Notes: a model not told the origin generated them from the sequence alone. 64,000 bases of DNA from Tanytarsus gracilentus (GCA_038502055.1 JAXRKN010000044.1:4994001-5058000); one strand, 5' to 3'. Positions 36,601 through 49,480 are shown, counted from the first letter of the stretch. Program-made: numbers and translations.

Positions 36601-39001
36601 GCGAAAGTTACAAATTGTGCAAAATTTAATTTATTCACATGTGTAAAGCCAAATATTGCATCACTGCCACTTCTTTCGCTTCCCTAAAAAACTCGATGCG
36701 AATAAAAACGCGGAAAACGAGAGCGAATAGGGCAGCATGAAAGTCAGCACATTCATTCGAATGCCGCTCAATAGCAACCAAAGTCGCATCTCTCTCTCTT
36801 TCACGAACGAAACTATATATATTTTCTGGTTTTATGTGAACTCATGCTAGCCTGGTAGCCACATATGATATCAACAAATTTTTGAAGAACTAAGAGCGTA
36901 TTTTTTAAACTTTGATGTTGCAGAAATGAATCAAAATGAATTTAGTACTCTCGGAAACTCAATAGCTATATGTAAAAAGTTTGATATAAATATTTTTTAG
37001 ATTTTTGAGATTTATATACTTGTGAACTAGCTGAAAAAAACCTGTAAATAATTTAATTCAAAAACAATAAAACATATTTTGCGCACTTAATTTTGCATCA
37101 CCTTTTATTAATATTTTTTGAATTTCTCCGACTTTCTTCATCATTTATTTTTCTTTTCTAACATTTATTTTGTCCTTACATGTTAGTTTGTAAGCATTAC
37201 TTATGTATGAATGAATGAATGTGTTCTATTACAATTTTATTAATATTTTTTTTTTCAGAAAATTTTCCGACCAAATCCAAAAAGGTTTTGTGTATGTTTG
37301 TAGTTAAATGTTTTTTTTTATAGATATATTTATTAAATGTGTGTGTGTGTGTGTTTTGTTGAGGGGGTTTAAATCTTTCTCTGTGGCTGGTTGTATTTTA
37401 TGCAACAAATTAACAAATTTTCATCCTGCAGGCAATTAAAAACTTCTGTGTATCATCTGGCAAGAGCTTAAATCTTATTTTCTTCTCATAATATGATTGC
37501 AAATTTACTTCGACTTAAACAACTTTCTTCATCCATCATTATATATTCGGTAATTGATAAACTTGACAAAAAAATAATAAAAACCTGCAATTTGGAGATC
37601 AATTAAAGAACTAAATGTCGGTTCAAATTGTTAATTTGTACTTTCTTAGTTTAATTCACTTTGAATTTTTTCTTCATCTTCCTACGAATGTTTCTTCTAC
37701 TTTATATAAAAAATATGATTCTTAATTTTATAAACGTGTGTGTGTATGTGTGTGTGATAGCTGATCACAAATAATCAATTTATTCCACATAAGCTAACTA
37801 TATTTCTAATTCTTCTTTTACACATATCAACACATCCTTCCTCATTCCTTCTTTATTTTCAATATATTGGCAAATTTTATTACGAAATTCTTTAAAAATC
37901 GAACTGAACATTTTTAAATATTGTGATGCGTTATCAACTAAGTATTTAGGCTTTTCTCACATTCATATTGCGAATTCTTTTCGATCGCATGTTCTCACAA
38001 AAAAAAAATGTTTATTAGAGAAATCGAAAGAGTAAAATTGAAACACGCTATATAAAAATTTGGGGGACTTTAAGCTCGATTCTTTTCACTCAATATTAAA
38101 TTTTTAAAAGGATAAGTTGAAGGCAATTTATTAAAAATTCCATTCAAGCTTTCCTCTCACAATTTCAATGAATCAAAAAATTTCCAATTTTCTTTTCACA
38201 ATTCTTTTTCTCTCTTTATATCCACCATTTCTATAAAAAAAACTTTCAAACGAAGCAAAAAGTGTCGTTAGGACTCGATAAAAAGGATTTAAAGGAAGCG
38301 TTGAAACAAGATTTTCTCTCAAATTTGTACTCAATATTTTTTATATATATATATATCTCATTTTGCTGATTTATTTGGAAGGAATCTTCATCATTTTAAA
38401 TCTTTACAATCTTTTGTTTTAATTATACAAAAATCGAAGCCTCATCGCGAAGAGCTTAGCAGAAAGCATTTTAATTAAATTAAAATTTTTCAGGAACGTC
38501 GTTTATTGAAAAAGTTTTCTCTTAAATCTGTCACACGTGCGTATGCTCTTTTATAAAAGAACTGATGATGAGGTATTTAATCACAAATAGGTTGATTCTC
38601 CTGGAAAACAAAATTTAAAGAGAAAAAATATAAAGAGGAGAACTTTTTTTTGCATATATGTAAAGAGGAGAATTTCCATCACCAAGTGTGAAAGTTTCAT
38701 CAATTTTAAACTCGGAGGGAAAATCATGCAGAAAAATTTACTTTTCGATTGCAAAAATTTTTATATGTTAAATAGAAAAGGTGAAAAACTACGATAGAGA
38801 AAAACTAAAACCATAATTTTTTTCATCATTTTATAATTTTTTGGGGCGAATTTAAAAATTACGTCACGCTTTGAAAGTTTTTAAAAAAATTCAAATTTAA
38901 AGTTCTTGTGACCGAATTTATAAACAAACCCCAATCAAATTTTTTACTCTAAAATAAACTTTCACGTAGTTTTGATGTTAAACACTTTTTCCCCCACTTA
39001 A
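33649..39001. other. gene-poor region between eRF3 and Pten
   Basis: About 5.4 kb of A+T-rich sequence. The left end is the eRF3 3' flank and the right end must hold the 3' UTR of the most distal Pten last exon. Simple repeats include GT at 37339-37354 and TA near 38343-38356. The only open frames that drew attention are the pair at 35530-35872 (separate entry). Nothing else can be assigned. Confidence 0.5.
35530..35872 (-). other. unassigned overlapping open frames
   Basis: Two frames of 112 and 89 codons overlap on the same strand (35530-35868 and 35603-35872). The 89-codon frame begins at an ATG and has a mixed, charged composition resembling a protein. The other could be entered through an acceptor (AAAATAG) at about 35805 in the phase used by the Pten last exons. 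No family recognised; chance is the simplest explanation in such sequence. Confidence 0.15.
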
Positions 39002-39246
39002 TTATGCCTGAACCATGTTATTATTATTTCTACTTTGTGATTTCTTATCATTACTCGACGTACACGAAGAAGAAGAAGAGGGTTTCTTTTGATCCTTGAC
39101 ATTACTTTTTGGCATATCCAAATCAGATGAGGACTCGTCTCTGTGAGATGACTGTTGCGAAGATTGAATCGAATGATTTGATATTGTCGTCTTTAATAAA
39201 CTTGATAATTCAGGCTCGGAGAGAAGCCTATAGCGCACTAAGCTTT
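39002..39246 (-). CDS. Pten: Pten alternative last exon C (distal)
   Basis: Acceptor TTATTCAG precedes 39246. Joined to the donor of the exon ending at 42093 (one base carried over), it reads E-S-L-V-R-Y-R-L-L-S-E-P-E-L and stays open for 82 codons to TAA at 39002-39004. Length 245 fits the phase exactly. Ser/Lys-rich, ending in M-V-Q-A. With the frameshift corrected the isoform would be 548 residues. Confidence 0.5.
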
Positions 39247-42200
39247 CTGAATAATGAACATTCATTTTTTTAAACAGATAGGAGGTTATCAAGGCAGCAT
39301 GAAAGAGAGAAAGAGAGAAAGAGAAAGAAGAGATTATATGTACAATCTTTTCTAAATGATACACTTTGCATAACAATTATTACTAAACAAATTGTTGAGA
39401 AATTATTAGAACACTGAAATAAAATACAATAAATTTAAAAAAGAAGTGCAAACATCATTAAAGAAAGCTATTTAAATCAAGCAGGCAAATATTACTACAG
39501 ATTTGTAATGGGTGTCATAACGAATTTTAATGGAATTTTTTAAATTTTACGTCCTTTAATTAAATCTTTTTTTTTGTCTGCAAAATGTCCTTAAAAATCT
39601 TTATTTCCTATATATTATATTTTATTTGCACCGACAGAAGTTTATGTAAAAATTCTCATCACAGCCAAAGAAAAAAAATCAATTCAACATTTTTCGGAAA
39701 TTCTTCGATTTCAAAGCATTCATAAATTTACTCATCCTTCCGGGTTAATTCGGAAGATGTTTCTGAAGGTTGTAAGATAAACAAAAAAAACTTAAAATAA
39801 CTTAAAATCTTTTCAATTATCGTAACAATTACTATTCATGCATGTAAAATCTACATTGAAGGGTTTTGAAGAATGTCTCTTTGAGAATAAATTAAAGAAA
39901 CAAAAACATTCTTCAATATATATTCTCTCTTTTTTTGAAGATTACCACACTAATTAATGAATAATTTAATTAATTTTGATTTAAAAAAGAGGAAGAAGTG
40001 TTGTCACACACACAGATGGAAAAAAATCAACATAAATTTTTAAAAACTAATTTAATGAGCTAGGTTGAATCCCTTCGATTACTGTTCGCGCCTTTAAGAA
40101 AATTATAAGATAACACAATGCCACTCGACATTCTACGAGCCGTGTTATTAATAAATGATCGAGCAAAGTTATTACTGCTAGATGTGCTTTGTAAATTGTT
40201 CATACTGATATCGTTATTATCGGGTTCACTCACGCCTTCATCCATAGATGCCATTTCGGAATCGTGATCATCTTCAATCGCAAAGCTTGAAGGTCGCCTC
40301 AGTGAATTGGATAAAGTGTCGTGTGAAAAGTCGACGAGCTTATTTCGATTGATCGATGACGGTTCCTTTGAAAAATCTGAATTTTCTGCCTCTTCGTCAT
40401 CCTCTGTCTTGTTTGCTATTTTATAAGGATTGGGTTTGTGAAGCGATTACAAAAATATTAATTAAATTCACACTCGCATCTTTAATTCTAAAGTGGTTTT
40501 TTGGTGATTGTCAATGCGTTTTTTTGAGGTCCCAGATTGAATAAAAAGAGTTTTTTTTGAGGCTTACAGATTGAGTGAGAAAAAGAAAAGCCCAATAACC
40601 ACAATTATATGATCATGAGAACAGCGATAATTAATAGTAATAAAAAAATTTACGCTACTAAAGAGTGAAAGAGACAATGAAAGACAAAGGGCAGATGATT
40701 TTCAATGAGAATTCCCAATAAAAATGTATGTGTGAAGACAGAGAGATGAATGTACATGATGGTTTGGTGAGTCATATAGTTATCGAGAGAGTGAGAGATG
40801 AGATTTTAAACAATATGTTTTAAGATTATATTTATGAAAAAAAAATAATATAAAAATTTAATTCTTCTTTTTGGGTTCACAAAATTTTTCTCGTTTTTTT
40901 TGTGTCACTTATCTAAAACTTTTATTCTATCTTGATTCTCTTCATCACAGCCCTCGCTAAATTGTCGAAGAGTTAAAAGCTCATTGCGGACATCGTCGAA
41001 ATTAATCTGTGGATTTGTGCGATACCGGAAATAATTTGTCAGCATATCGAACGTGTGATTGCGTCGAATTGGAGTGAATGGAGGTGACTCCTTTGGAGAC
41101 TCAGTCCCGGCAAAGCGATGAAATATTGTACTGAGTCGATTTTTGAGCGACGTGAGATTCAAGTTGGACTTGGAAGAAGAAGAAGAAACTTTTTCCACTT
41201 TATCTTCTTGTTCATCATCATCATCATCATCATCATCGCTGCTATCATTAGCAACAACCGTCTCTTTCGCATTAAAACAATTTAAATTCGCTGATGTTGA
41301 TTGATGGTTTTTTTCGACACTTGACGAGCCAGAGTACTTTCGACTGCCGCTGTTGCATCGGATCTGATCACTAATTTTCGGACTCGATAATCGCACTCGA
41401 TTACTTTTCCTGCGCTCTAAGCGCTTCCGCTTCATTATGAGACGTGCCTTAAGTTCATTTTGGAATTTGTCGCATGAAGGCTGAGCACCTAAACAAATTT
41501 ATTGTGTGTTTTATTTTAATTCGATCGGATTTTTTATCGGCAAACACTGTCTCATATATGTGTATTTTTACCAAGTTTTACCAACTAGGCAAAATTGTTT
41601 CTATTAATTTTTTATCTCTTAGTTATGACAAACTTGATGATGGCTGATTCATTTAATCAAAAAAAAATTTTTAAGATAATTCTTTTTTTAATAGGAATAT
41701 AGTACAGCAAAATTTAGTAATTATATAGAGCAAAAGATACCAATATAATAAAAAGTGTGACTAGCTACAGTGCAAGCAAAAAATAAAATAAACTAAAGAA
41801 GTGGAAATTTTATTGTGAGCACGCTAAAGATCCAGAAACCTGCAAGGTCACCTCAAAGCGGGTCAAGCAGCTGTGAGAGAGCGCGATTATTATTGCACAA
41901 TAAAATTCCCAAATCGTTTTTTTTTATTCAAAAGAAGAAAATATAAAGCAGATAGATAAAGAAGAAGCCAACAATCATTAAGCGAGTATAAGAGGAAAAA
42001 AAGAGGTGTGTGATGTGAGCGATAATGAGCGGCAATTTAGAGGTTTTTAGAGTGATGATATCATATCAGATATTGTAGAGACAATAACTCACCCGATTCC
42101 CATTCCTCTGACGAGTCAGACGAGGACTCTGGACTACTGGAGCCCTCCGATGTGGTCGGATAGTTGTCACCTCGACTGTGACGCATCTCATTTGTGCCAC

Positions 42201-44242
42201 ATGAAATCTGATAACTATTTCGACTCGACGATGCGCTCCTATATGCGGCTGTTGTACTATGATTGTGATTTTCTGAATTATTTTGAGACTCGATTGAGAC
42301 TGAATTTGAATTGTTGTATGCAGCGTGGTGGTGGTGATTAACATCGTTATTATTTATAGTGTTATTATTATTAAGATGATGATTGTTGTTATATCTCGTG
42401 TGAACATTGTTAAGAATTCCATTTGTATTGTGGTTATTGATTTGCATATCATGCATACGATTAATGTGATTAATGCCTCCTTGTGGAATTCTTTGAAATA
42501 TTGTTTCAATCTGTGAAAATAGTTCAATTAATTTCATTTCTATAAATTTATATGTTAAGGAGCGGACTTACTTTAAAATTTTCACTAAACATTTTCTGTT
42601 TGTCTTTGTGTGCGTCGTCAATTTCAGGCTTGTTCAATTCATGTATCACATTACCGTCCGAATCGACTAATTGAAGGGTGAGAGCGATTTAGAAAAATTA
42701 GCGGATCAATGCAAATGAATTTTAATTACCTCTTGTTATCTCATTAATAAAAAATGTGTTAAACCAAAAGTGGAAGAGTTTTTGTTTGTGCTTTAAAATT
42801 TGCGTGCTCGAAAATTCAATTTTTACATCGCCCATCAGCACAAGGCAGCGATCGAGTTTGATTGAAACAACATTTTCCACATCCTTCTCACGCTTTATAT
42901 CCGTCAGTTGCTCTGAGTGAATCTGGAAGTAGTATTTTAAAGTATTAATTTCATTACAAGGTAGTCAGCTCTAAACGCATATTTACCTTTGATCCTTGCA
43001 CGGTTATCGAGTACGTGAGGGTACCGAAAGTTCGTGGAAGATGATGCAACTTAATTTCACATATCTAAAGGAAAAATGATAGAAAATTATTTAAAGTGGT
43101 AGTTCTAGATTGCAATTTGCCAACTTACATTCATTGCTACTTTAACATATGGCCGATTTAATTTTAATAGTTGTGAGTAATATTCCACATATCGTCTCTG
43201 TGATGGAATCGTGACTCCTTTCTTGTCCGTCGTTCGACTCTGAGCGTAGTAATTTAATGCCTCAGCTGCAGTCGAGTATTGTCCACTGTGCATTAAGTAG
43301 CAGCATATCATCGTACCTTCAAAACGAATTAATGGCAATAAGTGAAATCATTCGAGAGAGAATATAAAAGAAATTTTAAACTGTATACACAGAATAGCGC
43401 GAGGCAACAATGTTTATTGCATGCTGGAGGGCAAAAAGATTGTATTTCAGTATTTTTAATGCTTTCCTTTTTTCTCCTCTCTCTCTCGCATCTCATTCAC
43501 GTTCGTTCTTTTTTTAGAGTCTTAATTTTTATGCGCACATAACAACCAACATATTGAGTAATAAGTATTTATATGAAACCGCGGATGGAAGTATATTAAC
43601 CGCACGAAAAATAAAACAATATGTCAATCGGTTGAGAGAATTCTCTCTTCTTACCTGTTCTTCCTTTGCCAGCCTTACAATGCACAGCCGCAACGTTTTT
43701 CTCATCTTCCAATAGCCATTTGTGAACGTCGTTGCAAAACGATTGAATTAATTCAATTTTTGGTGGATTATGATCGGGAAACGGGAAGCATGCGGTTCTC
43801 TGTTGAGCGAAAATTATGTTGATATATTTTACTCTAAAATAAATGTCTTACTTGAAACGTCGAACTGTCGTATTGATACTTTTTCTCTTCGCACAAATTA
43901 TAAATCTTATAATTGTTGTTATGCTTTGCCTCGAGAAGCCGAAGAACATCGTCAACATGATTGCGATAAACACCTTCAAGGTTCTTCGCCGGGTATCCCA
44001 TAGCGATTATGTTGTCGCGTATGTCTATCAATCAAAAGAAAGTAAATATAATAAATGTGACGCAAGTATTGCTGATATCCACTATGTAGATAAATAGATG
44101 GTGAAATTTGTAAAAAAATCGTGTACTTACATGTGAGATCAAGATCATATCCACCCTCTTTGTATCGCTTCTTCTTTTTACTCACAATCCCCTTTATTGC
44201 GTTGGTCATCTTTATGTTCGTTAGCGTATTTGATGAAACCAT
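39002..44242 (-). CDS. Pten: PTEN lipid phosphatase, with apparent one-base frameshift
   Basis: Common exons: 44131-44242, 43852-44024, 43655-43799, 43129-43316, 42987-43064, 42731-42922, 42572-42666, 42093-42510; then one of three last exons. PTEN removes the 3-phosphate of PIP3 and opposes PI3K/Akt growth signalling. Visible: the basic N-terminal PIP2-binding segment (K-K-K-K-R-Y-K-E-G-G-Y-D-L-D-L-T), YRNHVDDVLRLLEAKH, the P-loop H-C-K-A-G-K-G-R-T-G (catalytic Cys about residue 136), GVTIPSQRRYVEYY, and C2-domain strands. In the sixth exon the frame breaks at a T run, 42780-42783 (A run in the mRNA): the upstream frame fits to H-K-Q, the downstream one resumes at L-F-H-F-W. Taken as read, a stop follows at 42737. 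An ATG at 44209 aligns with the human start; the one at 44242 adds 11 residues. Confidence 0.93.
40060..40415 (-). CDS. Pten: Pten alternative last exon B (middle)
   Basis: Acceptor AAAATAG precedes 40415. With the one base carried from the shared donor it reads A-N-K-T-E-D-D-E-E-A-E and is open for 119 codons to TAG at 40060. The first half is acidic, the second half Ser/Asn-rich, ending R-R-D-S-T. The acceptor tract is weak. Corrected isoform length 585 residues. Confidence 0.5.
40905..41488 (-). CDS. Pten: Pten alternative last exon A (proximal)
   Basis: Acceptor TTGTTTAG precedes 41488. It reads G-A-Q-P-S-C-D-K-F-Q-N-E-L-K-A-R and stays open for 195 codons to TGA at 40905. It contains a very basic start (K-R-K-R-L-E-R-R-K), a run of eight Asp, and a well-formed segment P-P-F-T-P-I-R-R-N-H-T-F-D. 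Corrected isoform length 661 residues. Its only near-end donor (GATAA|GTGAC) has the wrong phase for exons B and C, which supports it being terminal. Confidence 0.55.
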
Positions 44243-46912
44243 CAAACTTCTCGGAGTTTTGACTTAACAATTTTTAATCTTCTTATGTCGTCGCACTTTC
44301 ACTTTTCTATAAATGTTTTTCTCCAATTCTTAAGTCTCTATTTTTTACACATTTTCATCATAAAAAAAGTTCCCGTGTATGTGAGCGAGAAAAATCACTT
44401 CATTGGTCGTCGTCACTTTCATTAAATTTTATTCTTTAAATTGCTGCGATAACTTCCTCTTAAATGGTCAATCAATTGGAGCAGAAGGAGTCCCTTTTTA
44501 TGTAGTTTCTTTCCTTTAGGTATTTTTTTTTCAATTTACTTCTTTTTTATCTTCCTTCTTTATAATTTTTTTTTCTTCACTCTCACAGCTTTGATTTTTC
44601 ATTTAGCTATAGCGGAGAGAAGAGGGAAAAAAATTCATAAGTTACAAAAATTTAATATCATCATGTGCTCGGAACAAAACACATTTCGATTTAATTCCAC
44701 CGAGTTATACAAGGCAATGAGAAAAAACACACATATATATAAAAAAAAGGATATAAATGATGATGGTGAAAACATGTTTTCTCTTCGCTTGCTCGTTCGC
44801 TCAGCGAGTAGCCATTAACACACAAAATTTATTTCTTTTGAAGCCTTTCAATTCAAGTGCTTTTTTTCTATGTTCCTTCCTCCATTCCATCAGTTCTCTC
44901 GTTTTCTGATTTCGGCGACGATACATTGAAGGAATTCTTTTAATCGATCGATTGTTCTCACAGAGCAGCAAAACTCTTAAGAGTAATTATATGATCGTAT
45001 ATAAATGTGCGTACATTCAATCGCTAATTTCACTTTATTGTGTCTTTTTCTTTCTCTCTCTCTCTCGCTATTAAGCCACGCGAGATTTCTGAACTAATTA
45101 AATTTAATTGAATTTTGTTGCGTTCAAGAGAGTTGAGATGATAAGAAGGCACACAATGATAATTTAAATAATTGCTAATGGCTTCCTTTTTACATAATAA
45201 TATGTACTGTGTGTATATGCGAGAGTTAAATTATGGTGATGCTGAGTTATCTATATAGAGTCAGAGCATAGAGTTGTGACAGCGCGAGAAAAGAGAAGCT
45301 GAAAGGCGCACATCAACAGCTCATGAAAGGATTATGGTAGCATCGAATGATTGATATTGTTGATTGACATTATGATAAATTGAAATTGTATTGTACATGT
45401 GCCGCGCGCGGCAAACACAGAAATATTATATATTTTTTTCCTCCTCTGTTTCTTAAATAGTCAAGCAGTATGAATATTATACATTTTTTTTTGCAGCGCG
45501 CACACATGTATGATGAGATGTAGAAAAATCTCAATGTCCTTGATATTTCACATGCAAAAGCTGTTCTTTTTTCTCTCACTCATCTACGGCTAAAACGAGT
45601 GTGTGCTTTACATAAACCTTTATATTATAATTATATACTTCTTCATTCACTCCGACTCTCCATGCGAGGAGAGGAAGAAAATTATGTGTGCGCTTATATA
45701 TTTCTCTTTTTCTTTACATAATATCCATCCAGAAAACCATCTCTCTCTCTCTCTCTCTCTCTCCACACACATCTGATTTTCTTCTCGCGTTCCACCATGT
45801 ACATAATTTTTACTTTCGCTGCGCCTTCTTGCCGACTCTATTTTATTTTATTTCACAGAGCTCACAACCGGTGGCGGCGGCATTAGAGTCACTTTAAAGT
45901 GTGGTATGGATTTTAAATTTTTCTTATCACTCTTATGATCGCATGCAGACTCGAAATTTTTGTTATATTTTAACCATGATCGTTTTGAGTTTTAAGCAAA
46001 CTCTATATAGAAATTCTATATAGGTAATGGAAAATTTCTGTAGGAGCGTCGTCATGTAGTCTATATCTCATATTTATCTAATTAATTTGAGCTTTCATCG
46101 ATTTAATCACGTTTTTACCGGAATTTTCCTCACTCTGGGCCAGAGTAAAAGATGAGCAGAAACAATTTTTTCTCTTTTTCGATAAAAAAAAATTATTTCT
46201 TCTTCTTCTTTCAAAAAAAAAAGTTCTGTGGCTTTTGCGTAGAATTTACTTTACACCTCTCTTGGCACATTTAGTTTATGTTAATTTCACATTCGAGCAC
46301 GTTTAATCGCTAACATGTAATGCGAGATATCTTTTGGAGGCGATTATTTTGTGAAAACGTTAGAAATTCACTGCGATTTTCATCGAAATCTTTTTTCAAT
46401 ATCGCCGAGCTATAGCGAGCAAGTGAGAGAGAGAGAATTTTTCCGTCGTTTTCAGAACGAGGGAATTTTCTTGCACAAATTCTTACATTTTTCCATCACG
46501 CACTTAAACTCAACTGTATCACACTGGTAGCTTGTACTATTAAAGTATCATGTAGATTAAAAAAATGTCCTTAGGAAAGATGTTTCCTGCACAAAATTTA
46601 ACTTTAAATTTCTTCTTTCATTTTTCCTGCCTCGACACTCGACTCACACAAAAAAAAAGTGATTTTGAGTGCTCTTCGGCACGCTTTTTAACCCCTGTTA
46701 AAATTCCCCCTGCTTGATTTGAAATCTTTTAAGCCGTTATGAAATTTCATCAAACTTTTATGTTAATTACACTAATATTTTTTTAATTTAAATAATTATT
46801 GAATTTAGCATTAAAATTATATCAATCTTAAACCTATAAGTACCATTTAAATGGTTAAATAAATAAGAGAGATGCGAAAATATTTTCGCCTCCCTAAAAG
46901 ACGCAATCAAAT
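44243..46912. other. divergent intergenic region, Pten and RpL9
   Basis: About 2.7 kb holding the Pten 5' UTR and promoter on the left and the RpL9 promoter on the right. Pyrimidine-rich simple repeats are common, including a CT run at 45739-45764. A GATGCGAAAATA sequence at 46871-46882 lies just upstream of the RpL9 leader and resembles a motif seen at other promoters here. No coding frame is convincing. Confidence 0.5.
45739..45764. repeat. CT dinucleotide microsatellite
   Basis: An uninterrupted run of about 13 CT units in the intergenic region between Pten and RpL9. Confidence 0.8.
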
Positions 46913-46953
46913 TCTTCCTTTTCTGCGTCGTCTCGAGTACATCTAACTCGCTG
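46913..46953 (+). other. RpL9 5' untranslated first exon with a TOP-like start
   Basis: A pyrimidine tract (CTTCCTTTTC at 46914-46923) is followed by a short stretch ending at a donor, CGCTG|GTAAAT. Ribosomal protein mRNAs start with such an oligopyrimidine tract, which places their translation under TOR control. The acceptor would be TTGTAG just upstream of the ATG at 47157. The start site is inferred from the motif only. Confidence 0.5.
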
Positions 46954-47156
46954 GTAAATATTTTTTCTTAATTTCATTGGGAAATCTTCGCACATTTTCA
47001 CTGCAATTAATCGACAATTGTTAATAACATCGATCTTCCTTCATTTCAAATCAAATTTAACTCCGCGCGATTAATTATGGCGAGATATTTTGCAAAATAA
47101 ATTTTTACTAACCTCACCATGTTATTTTCTCCTCTTTTTTTCATTGTAGATTCAAG

Positions 47157-47793
47157 ATGAGACTTATCAACAGCAATCAAGTTGTGAAGCTTCCAAAGGG
47201 CGTTGGAGCCAAAGTGAATGCACGTATTGTGACAATTCGCGGTCCACGAGGAACACTTACCCGCGATTTTCGTCATCTCGCCATGGACATTCGTATGATT
47301 AATCGTAAGAAAATTATGGTCGAGAAGTGGTTCGGTGCTAAGAAGGAAATTGCCGCAGTTCGTACCGTCTGCAGTCACATTGAGAACATGATCAAGGGTG
47401 AGCAAGAAAAATTGAAATATTTTAACGCAATTGTTTTTAAACAAACGCAAAATTTTTTTAGGTGTGACAAAGGGATTCCTATACAAGATGAGAGCAGTAC
47501 ATGCTCATTTCCCCATTAACTGTGTCATTTCCGAGAGCAACACAGTCATCGAGATCCGCAACTTCTTGGGCGAGAAGCATATCCGCAAAGTGACAATGAA
47601 ACCCGGTGTTACAGTAGTCAATTCCGCAAAGCAAAAGGACGAATTGATTCTCGAGGGTAACGACATCGAAGCAGTTTCACTCTCGGCCTCCTTGATTCAA
47701 CATTCGACCACCGTGAAAAACAAGGATATCCGTAAGTTCTTGGATGGCTTGTATGTCTCTGAAAAGACAACTGTCGTTGTTGACGAGGAATAA
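47157..47793 (+). CDS. RpL9: 60S ribosomal protein L9 (uL6)
   Basis: Two exons (47157-47397 and 47462-47793) give 190 residues, the same length as in Drosophila. The sequence is unmistakable: G-P-R-G-T-L-T-R-D-F, AVRTVCSHIENMIKG and GFLYKMRAVHAHFPIN, with the end in V-V-V-D-E-E. It is a structural protein of the large subunit near the sarcin-ricin loop and stalk base. An AATAAA at 47830-47835 follows the stop by 37 bases, and the next gene starts only 0.2 kb downstream on the same strand. Confidence 0.98.
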
Positions 47794-47926
47794 GCTGTAA
47801 GAAAATTGTCAACATCATTCTAATTTTGAAATAAATTCAAAAATCCTCATAAAAAAAAGTATTCTGCGTGTTTTTTCATTGCATTTAATAAATTTCAGCA
47901 TATATCAAAATTGTTTGTGCAGCGAG

Positions 47927-47940
47927 ACGCGAAAAAGTTA
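47927..47940 (+). promoter_or_regulatory. promoter-associated motif ACGCGAAAAAGTTA
   Basis: Lies 59 bases upstream of the TRAPPC12 start codon, in the short gap after RpL9. Near-identical sequences occur upstream of Tom70 and between ATP synthase g and CCT4 (see findings). Function is inferred from recurrence only. Confidence 0.35.
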
Positions 47941-47998
47941 AAAACCCCGCTGGATGATAAAAAAATAAAAATTTCAATAACATTTCAAATTTCCTAAA

Positions 47999-49480
47999 AT
48001 GACTGAACCAACACTAAAAAAGTATTTTCAAGACGATCCTCCGAGTTTATTTGATCAGATTAATGGTAAGAATGTCGAGAATTATCATTTTAAGTTGATT
48101 TAGTTCGCAAAATGTCATTAAAATATAAACTTTTCTAATTTGTCAAGAAACTCCCGAAAAAATGATCCATCCAGAAGTGCGTGATTTGTGGCTTTTGCCT
48201 GAAAAAGACAACAATCAAACAACAATACCATCAGTATCAATTGAGTTAATCAATGACCCGATAGCAACAGCAATTAACAACCTTTGTCCAAGTGAGATAA
48301 TGAAGAGGAAAAAGCATATAAATTCTGAAAACTTGACGATCGACGACAATGGCATAAGGAACCTAATCGGAGATGAGTGCTATAGATCAGCTATTGGATT
48401 AACGTCTAGGCTTCTAGCAAACTACGGTCAAGGATCTAATCAGAAAGGACAAGGTGTCAAGCACTCGATTCATTCTTTGCAGCTATGGTATAGTCGCATT
48501 GCATTACTTATTAAGATAGGTGAATATGAGACAGCGCGAAAGGAAGCGGAACCTTTTCAACAGCTCAACAATTCCGACATGTTTTATGACTTTAATGAAC
48601 CTCAGCCCTACAAGAGTAAAAAAGGAAGTTTAGCGAGCTTCTCGTTCAGACTTTTGCTCGCATGTGATTTACCAATTAAAATTGGAAAGCATAAGGAAGC
48701 TCTAAATAACTTGACTTTCATGCTTGCCGTCACTAGAAAAATCAGAAACTTCTTTAATAATCTTCAAAAGACTGAAGAAGCTGAATTTTGGAAGGAAAGA
48801 GAGTTGAAAGTGCTGTGTTGCATCGTCACGTGTGGACTTTATCTTAAAAATTTCGATCTAATCGAACAGACTTTTAATGCCCTGCTAAAATTACCGAATC
48901 TTAAGAATGAATTTATCTTTGAAATTCATTCGGCTTGGGGTAAAGTGTGAGTAATTAAAAATATTTTTAAAAAAGATTTTTAATTTTAAAAATTTAGATA
49001 CCTTCAATGCGGTGACATACTTTCGGCGGAGCAAAAGTTCACAGCCATCAAGCCTACATGTGCTGACGAAATTCTTAAATCGATCGTTAATAAGGGCTTA
49101 GTTGCAGTCGCTCAAAATGACTACACGGAAGCTCACAAGTACTTCCAAAAAGCACACGAGATGAATAGCAGAAATGTCATGGTAACGAACGTTTTCCAAA
49201 AATAACTCACGATAATAATTTTTCCTCCTTATAGGTAATCAATAATCTCGCAGTGTGTTTTCTCTACAACGGAAAAATGCACGAAGCAATCAAACTCTAT
49301 GAGCAGGCAATTTATTCAGATCCTAAAAACAATTTGCATGAGACTCTCCTTCAAAACTGCGCGACGCTTTACGAACTGCAATCGAATGATAGCAAAAAGA
49401 AAAAGATTGAATTACTCAAAATTGTCTCTTCGAATCGGGCCGACTTGGAAATGTCCGTTGAGCTTTGCCTCAAACTTTAA
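47999..49480 (+). CDS. Trappc12: TRAPP complex subunit 12 (TRAPPC12/TTC15), TPR protein
   Basis: Four exons (47999-48065, 48148-48946, 48998-49181, 49235-49480) give 431 residues. TRAPPC12 is part of TRAPPIII, acting in ER-to-Golgi traffic and autophagy. Recognised by R-D-L-W-L-L-P near the start, G-L-T-S-R-L-L-A-N-Y-G-Q-G, S-L-Q-L-W-Y-S-R-I-A-L-L-I-K-I-G, and TPR-like repeats in the second half (A-V-A-Q-N-D-Y-T-E-A-H-K-Y-F, N-N-L-A-V-C-F-L-Y-N-G-K). It is shorter than the human protein (about 735), lacking most of the long disordered N-terminus. The short leader and closeness to RpL9 fit a compact housekeeping gene. Confidence 0.88.
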
